64,000 bases of DNA from Erysipelotrichaceae bacterium (GCA_017405675.1 JAFRAB010000003.1:1-64000), one strand, 5' to 3'; positions 45,998 to 55,600 are shown, numbered from the stretch's first letter. The notes: generated from the sequence alone by a model not told the origin. Program-made: numbers and translations.

Positions 45998-47326
45998 ATG
46001 AGCAAGGGATTTATTAAGACATATCTGAGACTGGCATTGCCGGCTATCATTGCACAGCTGGTTGTTTTCGTTGTCGATAATCTTAATGTTGCAATCCTGG
46101 GCAGCTTAAGTGAAAAGGCCATTGCCGGTTACACTATCGCCAATCAGAGCTATGATATCTATGTCATGCTGGCCTTGGGCTTATCCGGCGGCTTCCATGT
46201 TTATATTTCCCAGCTTTACGGCAGCAGTGACAGGAAGAAATGTTCACAGGTGCTGCAGTTAGGTCTGACAGTCTGTACAGCAGTAGGTTTAATCTATTCG
46301 CTGGCTATGTTCACCTTTGCTGAACCTTTTATCCGTATTTTCATTCAGGATACGGAAAGAGTCATGTTTGGTGTAAGGTACCTTAGAATATTTGCGTTCT
46401 CACTGATGCTGTATGGCATTAACCTGATGTTAAGCGGTGCCTATACAATTGTTGGCAAGGCTATCGTTTCCATGTACAGCGGTATCATTAACTGTGTAGT
46501 AAGCCTTTTGTGCAGTTATACGCTTGTTTACGGTAAGTTCGGTATTCCGGCTATGAATGTTGAAGGTGCTGCCTTGGCTATCCTTATTGGTAGACTGGCA
46601 GAGTTTATCTTCCTGATCACGAGAATGCTGAATGAGGATTCTGAATTCAAGTTATTTACCAAAGGCGAGAAACTGGAAAACGACATTCTGTTAAGAGTGT
46701 TAAAGACAGCCGGACCATTGGTTATCAATGAAACATGTTATGCCTTTGCCTTCTTCATGATCGTCAGAAACCTGTCACATCTTGATGAACAGTACATCGC
46801 CTGTTATACCGTTACCAATAACTGTAATAAGCTGTTCTTCGTTATAAGCTATGGTTTATCACCGGCAGTTGGAAGATTAATTGGACGAAATCTGGGCATG
46901 GGCAGATTTGAAGAAGCCAAAAGAGGCGGTGATGATATCCTGTGGATGAATTTCTATGTTCACCTGGTATTTGGCATACTGATGGTCTTATTATCAGGAA
47001 GCATACCTGGGTTCTTCTCTCTGGAGGGAGATGTGGCAGCGGTATGCAGTAAGATGCTGATATCAAAGGCCACACTGGGACTGTTTGCCGGTTACAGTAA
47101 CTGTTTCTACAATATATTCAGAATTGGCGGTAATACCAAGCAGATCTTCTTTATAGACGGTCTGTTCTCCATTGTGTGTCCAATGGCCGTCAGTTTCCTG
47201 GTCTGCTTTGTGTTCCCGTTGCCTTTCTTCTGGGCATATGTCTGCATAGACGCCATGAACATCGTAAAAACAGCCATATGTTATTCCCTTTACAGAAAGG
47301 GCATATGGCTGAATCAGTTAGCTTAA
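45998..47326 (+). CDS. MATE family efflux transporter
   Basis: A 442-residue multidrug and toxin extrusion transporter with twelve predicted helices in two similar halves. Recognisable segments: YLRLALPAIIAQLVVFVVDNLNVAILG at the start, the cation-site region GGFHVYISQLYG, and the second-half repeat LKTAGPLVINETCYAFAF. A GAAGGG ribosome binding site precedes the ATG. Substrate unknown. Its last 50 bases carry a long hairpin. Confidence 0.9.
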   Translation: MSKGFIKTYLRLALPAIIAQLVVFVVDNLNVAILGSLSEKAIAGYTIANQSYDIYVMLALGLSGGFHVYISQLYGSSDRKKCSQVLQLGLTVCTAVGLIYSLAMFTFAEPFIRIFIQDTERVMFGVRYLRIFAFSLMLYGINLMLSGAYTIVGKAIVSMYSGIINCVVSLLCSYTLVYGKFGIPAMNVEGAALAILIGRLAEFIFLITRMLNEDSEFKLFTKGEKLENDILLRVLKTAGPLVINETCYAFAFFMIVRNLSHLDEQYIACYTVTNNCNKLFFVISYGLSPAVGRLIGRNLGMGRFEEAKRGGDDILWMNFYVHLVFGILMVLLSGSIPGFFSLEGDVAAVCSKMLISKATLGLFAGYSNCFYNIFRIGGNTKQIFFIDGLFSIVCPMAVSFLVCFVFPLPFFWAYVCIDAMNIVKTAICYSLYRKGIWLNQLA

Positions 47327-47330
47327 TTTT

Positions 47331-48242
47331 TCATACTATTTGCCTGATGGTTACTGTCGCTGCTGTTTCACGGATCATTTCCATTGAAGGGTATCCTTCA
47401 CAGGAAACGAGCGCTACGGCAGCGGCATTAGCCTGACGCAAGCTTTCAGTTATATCGCCTGTCTGGATCATTGTTCCGACAAAGGCGCCAAGCATTGTAT
47501 CTCCGGCTGCGATGCTTTTAATTTGTCTGACTGTCGGGATGTGTACTTCATATTCACCGTATTCACCTTTGTAATATGAACCGTCTTTTCCCAGAGACAG
47601 CAGGACGTTTCTGACACCGTTATCCAGTATGGTTTTAATGGAATTGCTGTAGTTGGACTTATCAATATTGTTATCATTGAGGATACTGCGCAACTCATCA
47701 ATGTTTGGCTTGATGAGCCAGATATTAAGACCCTTGAAGTCATCAAGTTTCATTTCCGGTACATCGACAATCAGTTTGGCCTTATGGGCTTTATGACAGA
47801 TTTCCTTAATGAAATCCTTGTTGATGCCTGCAGGCAATGAACCTGAAATAATAACAGCGTCATCTTCCGTGATGTTATCCAGTAAAGAAAGAAGATTATT
47901 GCATTCTTCTTCACTTATTACCGGTCCCGGTGAATTGAAGGCATTATCGACCGGTCCGTATATCTTGACATTGATCCTTGTCAATCCGCTGATTTCTACT
48001 GGCGAGAGGTTCATGAATTTATACTGTTTCAGTTCACTGTTAATGAAATCACCTGTTCTGCCGCCTGAAAAATAGACAACCTGGGAGGGGATTTCCATAA
48101 TATCCAGTATCTTTGAACAGTTAATGCCTTTACCGGCAGCTACAAACGAATATTCCCGTACTCTGTTAACATCAGTGAATACAGGAGAGTTGACCTTCAT
48201 GAAATAATCTACTGAAGGATTAAGGGTTATGGTATAAATCAT
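47331..48242 (-). CDS. 1-phosphofructokinase / tagatose-6-phosphate kinase family protein
   Basis: PfkB/FruK-type hexose-phosphate kinase, 303 residues. N-terminus ITLNPSVDYFMKVNSPVF with the family NPALD pattern, the AAGKGIN segment (usually GGKGIN), GRTGDFI, IISGSLPAGI, IKPNIDELR and the catalytic Asp in AAGDTMLGAFVG. It is closest to FruK/LacC-like enzymes, but the Gly to Ala change in the GGKGIN motif sets it apart. No fru PTS genes are next to it. Convergent with the MATE gene at 5 bases. Confidence 0.82.
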   Translation of the reverse strand: MIYTITLNPSVDYFMKVNSPVFTDVNRVREYSFVAAGKGINCSKILDIMEIPSQVVYFSGGRTGDFINSELKQYKFMNLSPVEISGLTRINVKIYGPVDNAFNSPGPVISEEECNNLLSLLDNITEDDAVIISGSLPAGINKDFIKEICHKAHKAKLIVDVPEMKLDDFKGLNIWLIKPNIDELRSILNDNNIDKSNYSNSIKTILDNGVRNVLLSLGKDGSYYKGEYGEYEVHIPTVRQIKSIAAGDTMLGAFVGTMIQTGDITESLRQANAAAVALVSCEGYPSMEMIRETAATVTIRQIV

Positions 48243-48355
48243 CAGATCACTTTCTTTCTACAGTATCAGTATAATGGAAAAAAGGAGAAAGAAGGTATAA
48301 TGTTTTGTGTTTTGCATATCTTATATTATGATATATATTAAGGAGAAAACGAACC

Positions 48356-48886
48356 ATGAGTGAAATTCAGGAAGAATATGTTCCTATTGAACAGATAGTA
48401 GTAACAGGAAACCTTGTAAAAAGGATCATGAATAAAAACATAGTGCCGGCTATAGTTACAATACCTCTGGGCATTCTGATGACTCTGCTGAAGGATACAG
48501 CCTGTACCATAGTGGCAGGTGTTCTGATTCTGGCAGCTTTGATTTATCTGGTAGTCATTAAGGACCGCAGAACTTTTGACATATATGATGACTGCGTTAT
48601 CGTATATGATGACAAAGACCGGACTACAGCCAGAAAGATCATGAACGAAGAAGTTTTTGAATGGACTTTCTATGACAGCAGTCAGCAGAATTCATGCATC
48701 ATCTTTACTCTGAATGACTATACCAAGTTTGCCAAGACTACATTCCTGTTAGCCAGCTGTGTGGATACCTTAAGAAAAACCATGCCTGAAAAGGAATTAA
48801 GAGCGAAACAGCTTGGTGCAGCCAGAGAGAGAATCAAAAAGTTCAATCCGTTCGGCATTCAGGACGTATTCAAAAAGAAGAAGTAA
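48356..48886 (+). CDS. uncharacterised membrane protein with a PH-like domain
   Basis: I do not recognise this 176-residue protein. Two membrane helices lie at about 31-45 and 50-66 (IVPAIVTIPLGILMTLL, VAGVLILAALIYLVVI) after a short N-terminal cytoplasmic piece. The rest (about 70-145; FDIYDDCVIVYDD ... CIIFTLNDYTKF) reads like a small bacterial PH-type beta-sandwich. The C-terminus is Lys-rich. AGGAG ribosome binding site. A terminator overlaps its stop codon. Function unknown. Confidence 0.6.
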   Translation: MSEIQEEYVPIEQIVVTGNLVKRIMNKNIVPAIVTIPLGILMTLLKDTACTIVAGVLILAALIYLVVIKDRRTFDIYDDCVIVYDDKDRTTARKIMNEEVFEWTFYDSSQQNSCIIFTLNDYTKFAKTTFLLASCVDTLRKTMPEKELRAKQLGAARERIKKFNPFGIQDVFKKKK

Positions 48887-48905
48887 GCTGCAGGCTTACT
48901 TTTTT
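48881..48905 (+). terminator. terminator overlapping the previous stop codon
   Basis: AAGTAAGC-TGCAG-GCTTACTT followed by a T-run; the TAA stop of the upstream gene lies in the left arm. Confidence 0.88.
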
Positions 48906-48941
48906 GTTTGTTGCATATACGTATTACGTAAACCAGTGATT

Positions 48942-48950
48942 TGATATAAT
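48942..48950 (+). promoter_or_regulatory. extended -10 promoter of the NagA-like gene
   Basis: TGATATAAT (TATAAT at 48945-48950), about 48 bases before the ATG at 48999. Upstream is a near-palindrome TACGTATTACGTA (48918-48930) that may be an operator. Confidence 0.6.
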
Positions 48951-48998
48951 ACTATTAAAGGATAAATATATATAATATTACGACTGGAGGACTGCAAA

Positions 48999-50111
48999 AT
49001 GATTATTAAGAACGCAAAAGTGTTTATTAACGGTCAGTTTCATGATTATGATGTCAGAACTGAGAACGGAAAGATTGCGGAAATAGCTGAACATATTGAA
49101 GGTGATGATGTCTTTGATGCCGAGGGACAGTATCTGTTTGCCGGATTCATCGATGCTCATTTCCATGGTGCCTGCAATGTTTACTGCGGAGATTCCGTTG
49201 AATCAATGGCTGAAATAGCCAGAACAATACCTCAATACGGTACTACTTCATACATACCTACACCTATTGCCAAGAATGATGATATAACCAGAGAAAGGAT
49301 TAGGACGATTCGTAAGGCTAAGAACGTTCCTGGTGCTCAGGTAGCAGGCATTTTCCTGTATACAGACTATAAGCATCGTTCAATTCCTTATTATCCAATC
49401 AGTGTTGTTCCAACAAAGGAAGATACCTTAGCAATGGCTGACGGTGATCTGTCAGACATTCTGGCGGTATTATATGCCCCGGAATTGGATCCTGACTGCA
49501 GCTGGACCAAATGGTTAAGTGATAATGGTGTTATTCCTTTGATCGGGTTTACTGAAGGAACAGCTGATGATGTCCGTAATGCGGTAAAGAATGGGGCAAG
49601 AGTTACAGACCATTATCCTAACGGCTTCCCTTTACTGGATCATCATAATTCTTCTGCCGTATTGCAGTGCCTGCTGGAGGATGATCTGTATATGCAGCTT
49701 AACGGTGACTGTATCCATGTTGTTCCTGAATTCATTCAGCTTATATTGAGAATGAAGGGCGATGATCATGTCATTGGTGTATCTGACTCTTCTCCTTTAA
49801 TGGGTAAACCTGAAGGTGAATACAAGATGGGTGACAAAACCGTTTACATTAAGGATGGCGCTGTCAGGGATATCAATGGTAAGCTTGTCACCGGATGTCA
49901 TACCTTTGATGAAAACATGAGAACCATGTATGCCAATGGTTTCTCATTGGAAACTATTGGAAAGATATTCACCGAGAATGCCGCTGAAGCATACAGATTA
50001 AAAGACAGAGGCAAGATCGAAGCAGGCAGAAGAGCCGATCTGGTCTTAATGGATAAGGGTCTGTTTGTTCAGAAGACCATGATAAACGGTGAATGGTTCT
50101 ACGAAAAATAA
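48999..50111 (+). CDS. N-acetylglucosamine-6-phosphate deacetylase-like amidohydrolase
   Basis: Metal-dependent deacetylase of the NagA group, 370 residues. HFH in FIDAHFHGA, a Gly-rich strand leading to VTDHYPNGF, DHH, LNGDCIHVVPE and VSDSSPLMG correspond in order to the NagA ligands and substrate loops, and the C-terminus has KDRGKIEAGRRADLVLMD. Several motif residues (THLFNAM, TDAM in typical NagA) differ, so the substrate may be a related acetamido sugar. Next to an RpiR regulator (convergent) and a sugar-phosphate enzyme, which fits amino-sugar or hexulose use. Confidence 0.78.
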   Translation: MIIKNAKVFINGQFHDYDVRTENGKIAEIAEHIEGDDVFDAEGQYLFAGFIDAHFHGACNVYCGDSVESMAEIARTIPQYGTTSYIPTPIAKNDDITRERIRTIRKAKNVPGAQVAGIFLYTDYKHRSIPYYPISVVPTKEDTLAMADGDLSDILAVLYAPELDPDCSWTKWLSDNGVIPLIGFTEGTADDVRNAVKNGARVTDHYPNGFPLLDHHNSSAVLQCLLEDDLYMQLNGDCIHVVPEFIQLILRMKGDDHVIGVSDSSPLMGKPEGEYKMGDKTVYIKDGAVRDINGKLVTGCHTFDENMRTMYANGFSLETIGKIFTENAAEAYRLKDRGKIEAGRRADLVLMDKGLFVQKTMINGEWFYEK

Positions 50112-50121
50112 ATATAAGAAT

Positions 50122-50154
50122 AAGACGGTTCTACAATCTGTAGGAACCGTCTTT
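50122..50154. terminator. bidirectional terminator between NagA-like and rpiR genes
   Basis: AAGACGGTTC-TACA...TGTA-GGAACCGTCTT, a long stem with one bulged base and a short T-run. The end of the rpiR coding sequence lies inside it. Confidence 0.88.
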
Positions 50155-51000
50155 TATCATAGATGTTGTGGTGATGTTTGTAGTTTCTTCAGAGAATTCA
50201 ACAGCGCTTTGCATAAGCTTTTCTTCGTTTTTTCTCCAGAAACGTATGAACAGAGTATCAATAAGGAATAATTCTGAACTTCTGTTAACCAGGTTAAACC
50301 TGTTGGTATGAACATTGTATTCAGCACATTTAAGCGCAACATCTGAAATATTGCTTAAAGAGTTGTTCATGGAGCCAGTGATCGATATGATCCTGGCTTT
50401 CTTTGTTTTGGCTATGTTAGCGATGGCCATAGGCTCAACTGATTCACCTGATACAGAGACGACAATCAGTACATCATTTTCCTTAAGGTTATAAGCCATA
50501 GATGAAGCCAGATAAGTATCGATGGAGAACTGAGTATTACAGCCTGTCTCAACTAAACGGTAATACATGATGGAGGCAATGGATCCTGAAGTTCGGGTAC
50601 CATAACAGAAAATGGTGTTGGCTTCTTCCATATACTTAACAGCGAGATTGATTGCTTCATCGCTGTTGTATCGTATAACATCATTAATGGATTGTTCATA
50701 CTGGTATTGTAGTTTGGTAATGGTAGAGCGGACATCTTCATCATGATGAATGTTTGTTTCACCGAAATAGAAAGATTCGTTGATGATATCCAGCATCATG
50801 CTTTTGAAGGAAGGATAACCAAGTTTCTGCGAAAAACGTATTACTGTTGCCTGACCCACCCCGACATTGCGGGCTATGTGAGTACTGCTCATTATGGTGT
50901 TGTCTTTGCCATTGCTGTATTTATCTAATAAGTAGCGGGCAATTACCTGTTCTGATCCTGTCAATTTGTTACTGTTCTGTGATACTTTTGACGCAAACAT
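50131..51000 (-). CDS. RpiR/MurR family transcriptional regulator
   Basis: Sugar-phosphate-responsive regulator, 289 residues. N-terminal helix-turn-helix (TIMSSTHIARNVGVGQATVIRFSQKLGYPSFKSM) and C-terminal SIS domain (about 120-260) with FCYGTRTSGSIASIMYYRLVETG and VLIVVSVSGESVEPMA. Family members bind a sugar phosphate through the SIS domain. GGAG precedes the ATG. It is divergent from the hexulose-phosphate-synthase-like gene and convergent with NagA-like, so it probably controls one or both. Confidence 0.9.
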   Translation of the reverse strand: MFASKVSQNSNKLTGSEQVIARYLLDKYSNGKDNTIMSSTHIARNVGVGQATVIRFSQKLGYPSFKSMMLDIINESFYFGETNIHHDEDVRSTITKLQYQYEQSINDVIRYNSDEAINLAVKYMEEANTIFCYGTRTSGSIASIMYYRLVETGCNTQFSIDTYLASSMAYNLKENDVLIVVSVSGESVEPMAIANIAKTKKARIISITGSMNNSLSNISDVALKCAEYNVHTNRFNLVNRSSELFLIDTLFIRFWRKNEEKLMQSAVEFSEETTNITTTSMIKDGSYRL

Positions 51001-51025
51001 TTTAAAATTTCTCCTTTGTTATTGC

Positions 51026-51050
51026 TGAATAAAACAAAACAAACTATTCA
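51026..51050. promoter_or_regulatory. inverted repeat in the rpiR divergent region
   Basis: TGAATA (51026-51031) and TATTCA (51045-51050) frame 13 bases between the rpiR and hexulose-phosphate-synthase-like genes. A TATAAT lies near 51095. It may be the RpiR operator, but arms of 6 bp are short and AT-rich. Confidence 0.35.
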
Positions 51051-51122
51051 ATATATTTATTATAGCACTAATATTATGAATAAAAAGAATATAATATAAT
51101 TGTAAATAATGGAGGAAATAAT

Positions 51123-51749
51123 ATGAAATTACAGATTGCCTGCGATATGACAGATATCGATTTAATGTGGAAAGTACTTGATGCTACTTATGACCTGATT
51201 GATATTATTGAGCTTGGTAATATTGGTCAGTATGAAGGTGCCAGAATCATTCCGATGGTAAGAGAAAAATATCCTAACTGCGAAATCATGTGGGACCAGA
51301 AACAGAGCATGCTATATACCGATGTTCCTGCTTTTGAATCTGGTGCAGACTATGTATCTGTAGATTCAAGATCAACATATGAAACTTTCCAGCAGCATTT
51401 TGCCATGAGAGAAAAATACGGTTCAAAGATCGTATGCGACATGATCGGTGATTTTGAAGGACCAACCAAGGCTATCTATGCTGAAAAGATCGGTTGCGAC
51501 CAGATTTCATTCCATCCAAACCTGGATCATGATGCTTATCCTGTAGGTGATGTTAAGAGATTAAAATACATCAAGGATGCAGTTGACAAGATTGAAGTAA
51601 GCACATATGGCGGCTTTACACTGGAAAATGTCAGACCAGTTCTCGAATGCAAGCCTGACGTACTGGTTGTAGGTGCAGCTATCTGGAAAGCAGAAGATCC
51701 TAGAGCTGTTACACTGAAGTTCCGTGAATTAATGAAAGAATACGAATAG
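51123..51749 (+). CDS. 3-hexulose-6-phosphate synthase / 3-keto-L-gulonate-6-phosphate decarboxylase-like
   Basis: Orotidine-decarboxylase-superfamily barrel, 208 residues. Normal features: QIACDM (Asp8), IIELGN (Glu30), AFESGADYVSVD, KIVCDMIGDF, QISFHPNLD, and STYGGFT...DVLVVGAAIWKA. The conserved DxKxxD motif reads Asp58-x-Lys60 then Met63 instead of the last Asp, so proton chemistry may be altered. The RpiR neighbour and the NagA-like gene suggest sugar-acid or pentulose use. A GGAGGA ribosome binding site precedes the ATG. Confidence 0.8.
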   Translation: MKLQIACDMTDIDLMWKVLDATYDLIDIIELGNIGQYEGARIIPMVREKYPNCEIMWDQKQSMLYTDVPAFESGADYVSVDSRSTYETFQQHFAMREKYGSKIVCDMIGDFEGPTKAIYAEKIGCDQISFHPNLDHDAYPVGDVKRLKYIKDAVDKIEVSTYGGFTLENVRPVLECKPDVLVVGAAIWKAEDPRAVTLKFRELMKEYE

Positions 51750-51783
51750 ATTAGTTACCACGACTGTTAATCTATTTGGGGTT

Positions 51784-51814
51784 GGCACCTGTAAAAGGGT
51801 GCCTTTTCTTTTTT
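51784..51814 (+). terminator. terminator after the hexulose-phosphate-synthase-like gene
   Basis: GGCACC-TGTAAAAG-GGTGCC followed by TTTTCTTTTTT. A further weak hairpin ATAGATTA...TAATCTAT lies just after the stop codon. Confidence 0.88.
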
Positions 51815-51836
51815 GCATAAAATATCAAATTACCTA

Positions 51837-51880
51837 TTGACAATAGTTCGGCGCCGAAATATAATTAATTCGGAATCGAA
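51837..51880 (+). promoter_or_regulatory. consensus promoter with palindromic operator for the marR-like gene
   Basis: TTGACA (51837-51842), 17 bases, TATAAT (51860-51865): both boxes are perfect. The spacer contains the perfect 12-bp palindrome TTCGGCGCCGAA (51847-51858). A second imperfect copy, TTCGGAATCGAA, follows at 51869-51880, over the likely start site. A MarR dimer binding here would block RNA polymerase, so the gene is probably autorepressed. Confidence 0.88.
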
Positions 51881-51904
51881 ACATTACTGAAAGGAGTTGA
51901 ATGT

Positions 51905-52420
51905 ATGATCAGGAACGCAGATTTATTCAAAAAGATGGCAAAAGTATCAAGAGAAATCAGAATGAGTGCTTTCAGACAGGCTGGTAAGGAAATGCCTGAA
52001 CAGTTTAAGGGCAGAAAGTGCATGCGCAGGCATGGCATGAACGATAATAACAGACCTTCAATGGATCAGATGAGAAACCATGGACCGCGCAGAAGAGGCA
52101 TGTCCAGAGAGAGATTGCTTGTTATAATCAACGAATACGCTGATGGCATCAATCAGAAGCAGCTGGCTGAAAGCGCCGGAATCAATGCATCTACTACTTC
52201 TGAGATCGTAGCAAGACTGGAAGATGACGGCTATATTGTCAGAACAATTGATGAAAATGATAAGAGAGCTACAGTTCTCAAGTTAACTGAAATGGGAAAG
52301 GTCAGAGCAGAAGAAGTAAGAAATGAAAGAGAAGGATTCTTAGACGAAGTATTCTCAAAGCTTACTGAAGAAGAGAAGCAGACATTATCTGATATTCTTG
52401 ACAAATTAATTGCTGAATAG
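51905..52420 (+). CDS. MarR family transcriptional regulator
   Basis: Winged-helix dimeric repressor, 171 residues. The DNA-binding part is GINQKQLAESAGINASTTSEIVARLEDDGYIVRTIDENDKRATVLKLTEMG, and a dimerising helix follows. Between the first helix and the winged helix (about 30-65) is an unusual stretch rich in Arg, Met, His and Cys (KCMRRHGM, RNHGPRRRGM), which could bind metal, DNA or nothing in particular. AAGGAG is 8 bases from the ATG. A transporter often follows such regulators, but here a giant surface protein does. Confidence 0.9.
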   Translation: MIRNADLFKKMAKVSREIRMSAFRQAGKEMPEQFKGRKCMRRHGMNDNNRPSMDQMRNHGPRRRGMSRERLLVIINEYADGINQKQLAESAGINASTTSEIVARLEDDGYIVRTIDENDKRATVLKLTEMGKVRAEEVRNEREGFLDEVFSKLTEEEKQTLSDILDKLIAE

Positions 52421-52445
52421 AATCGCTGAAAAGCGATTTTGTTCT
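52421..52445 (+). terminator. terminator of the marR-like gene
   Basis: AATCGCT-GAAA-AGCGATT followed by TTGTTCTTTT, directly after the stop codon. Confidence 0.85.
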
Positions 52446-52602
52446 TTTATATGGATTTCAAACTATTATTAATTATAAAACCATATAATCCGGAAGCGAC
52501 GTTTCATTAAGACATGAGGTAAATTATTCTTTATATTAATTAAATAAGATAAATACAAACATTAAATTGATGTGATAGAATAATGATGGAAATAAATATA
52601 AA

Positions 52603-52637
52603 GTATATTAAGGTTACATCTTTAATATACAGGAGGG
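52603..52637 (+). promoter_or_regulatory. inverted repeat abutting the ribosome binding site of the giant gene
   Basis: GTATATTAA (52603-52611) and TTAATATAC (52622-52630) form a perfect 9-bp inverted repeat with a 10-base loop; AGGAGGG (52631-52637) follows at once and the ATG is at 52643. It may be a DNA operator or an RNA hairpin that controls ribosome access. The rest of the 200-base gap is AT-rich; no clear -35/-10 pair stands out. Confidence 0.6.
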
Positions 52638-52642
52638 TATTT

Positions 52643-55600
52643 ATGATAAAAATAATAAAAAAAGCAACGATAACGCTGTTAGCGTTTTTAATGTGCTTTA
52701 CCAGCGGACATTGGATGGTTTTTGCTGACGATGATCATATCACTATTACCATTATGGATGGTGATCAGGAATATGAATCCAGTTATATTTGGACTGAAGA
52801 TGTTTATGGGTTCAATCTTTATTACAAAGGAGACAATTTATACAGCGAAGGCTTTGCAGAAAGCTTGGAAGATGCTGAAAACGGGGTAATTAATTACCGT
52901 CCAACTGATGGTTATGAGTTTGATGAGGACAAGACTTTTTATATAGTATGGAAAGAAGGATATACCGTTAATTACAGCATTGATGGTGAGATTGATCAAA
53001 GCTTAACCAGAAAAAATGCCAACCGATTTGATTTTTTACCTAATGCCGATCTAAGCAGAGAAGGATATAGACTTTCCGGATGGTTTGCTGATCCTGAATA
53101 CACCGAAGAGTTCAATCAGGATATGTTGAACGGAGACGTTACTCTGTATTCATATTTCAAGAAACTTTATAAAGTTACATATTATGATGACACAACAGAA
53201 CTTGGATCAAGATATTTCTGTAATGGGGATAATATTCAGATAGATCCGTCAGAATTTGAGGGCTTCATTTATCCTGGAGCCACTCTTTGTTTTGATTACT
53301 GGTGGCACGGAAACAGTGAAGAACCATATACTGGTGAATTAACAGAAGATATACAAGTGTTTTTAAAATTGTGCGAGGCTGTATATGTAAATTATTATGA
53401 TCAATATGGAAATCTTCTTGAAACAAAATTGATTAACCCAAGATTATGGAACTGCAGCCCGGAAGAGATCAGTGGTTTATATCTGGATGCGAACGACATA
53501 TTCAGAGGATGGGGAACATATTCTGGTTCAAACGACGTTTTCAGCGGTAATGCATATGACGGTTTGGAGTTATTTGCTATAATTGATCATCAATACCGTG
53601 TTTATTTTTATAACTATGACGAATCTTATATTGGTGAACAGTGGATAACCTGTGATATTTCAGAGTATCATATTTCGAATCTTTTAACTGACTGGGAAAG
53701 AGAAGGATACAGATTTATTGGCTGGAATAGCATGCCTGGCTCCGAATACGCTGAATCAGGTTATTTAATGGATGGCTCAAGCGTTTATGCTGTCTACAGG
53801 AGGGAATATACAGTTAATTATTGGCTTGATGAAAACACTCCTTTGGAAAGCCAGAAATATATAGAAGGGGATTATTATTTAAAAGAAATAACTGAACTTA
53901 ACAGTTATACTCCTAGAGAAGACGGATTGGTTTTCTATTATTGGTCTGAGACACCGGGCGGCGAGAAATGCGAAGTTTCGTTGGGAAGAGACATGGACCT
54001 TTATGCGGTTTTTGGTGAACCGGTAACAGTAAATTATCATTTTGAAGATGGCAGTAATATGGGTTCTCTCATTACTACGCCAGAGAAGGCATTGACGATC
54101 AGTACAAGCGAATTTGGTGTAGATGATGTTGGCGGAGAATTTGGGGGATGGAGTTCTGCACCATATGGCAAAACAGTTTATGATGGAGAAATAACAGATA
54201 ATATTGATCTGTATCGGATAGTTTACAGATACTATAATGTTACTTATTATATTGATGGCGTACTACAAGATACAAGATATGTTCGAGAAGATCAGTATAA
54301 TCAGAGCATTAATTCCTTCATGGGATATGAGAATGAGACGAGAATATTGCTGTATTGGTCTCTTGCACCCGATGGAGAAGAATTCAGTGGATGTCTTACC
54401 GAAGACTGTACACTGTATGCCGTATTGTTAAATGGTGTAAGAGTAAATTACTGGGATTTTTATGGTGGAGAGCTTTTAGAAACAAAAATAATAGAGAATA
54501 ATAACTGGAACATTGACCCATCTGAAGTTGAAGGGTTTAGTCTGAATGAAAATGAAGTGTTTTTAGGCTGGACCGTCTGGGGAGGTGGGTACGATTATGA
54601 AGGAGCAGTTTATACTGGTGACGCATATGAAGGATTAAATCTTTTCCCTGTAATAACGGAATTAAGTTCAGTTAAATTCTATGATGAAAACGGCACTCTT
54701 CTTATTACCAAGAATATGTACGGTAATATTGAAGATATAGATCTTTCTGAGATTGGCATCCCTTATGAAAAAGGAGAGTATGTTTTCTGTGGTTGGACTA
54801 CAGAACCGGGAAAAACTGATTTTATCTCAGGGTCTGTGTATGATGGATTAGAATTATATGCATATTATGAAATCGGATATACGATAAAGTATTGTCTGGA
54901 AGACGGTACGGAATTACTTACAAAAAAGAAGACTATTTATAACTGGTACATTGATATAAATAGTGTATATGCCGTTCCAGCAGGAAAGTTTTTCATGCAT
55001 TGGTCAACAGAACCAAACGGTGAAGAATTCACAGGAAGCTTAAATGCGGATTGCACACTGTATGCTGTTATTACAGATGGCTTTAGTGTTTATTACTATG
55101 GTGAAAAGGGTGAATACCTCGGAACCAGAAAAACCGGTAAGTACGATTGGTATATATATCCAGATTCGTATACATTTGATGGTTATGTTGAGCCCACAAA
55201 TTCAAGTTTTGCTGGTTGGACATTAACTATGGGCAGTAAGGATATATATGGCAGCAATGCATACGAAGGCATGTCTTTATACGCTGTTTATACGCATTAT
55301 TGCGATGTAACTTTCCATGACGGTGATACGATTATAACAGCATTATCTTTAGGTGATAAAGATTATCTATACTATAGTATTAGAAGTTTTGCCGGTTATG
55401 AAGATGATGAAAGAAATTTCCTGTGGTGGTCAACCGATAAAAACAGCACGGTAATGTATGATGAATCATTAACTGAAGATGTGGATTTATATGCTGTATT
55501 TGGAACAGGCGGTAAAGTATATTATCACAGAATGGATGGAACTGAATTAGGAATAAAAGGCATTTTGGGTGATGGCAGAGAATGGGATATCAGTCCTTCC

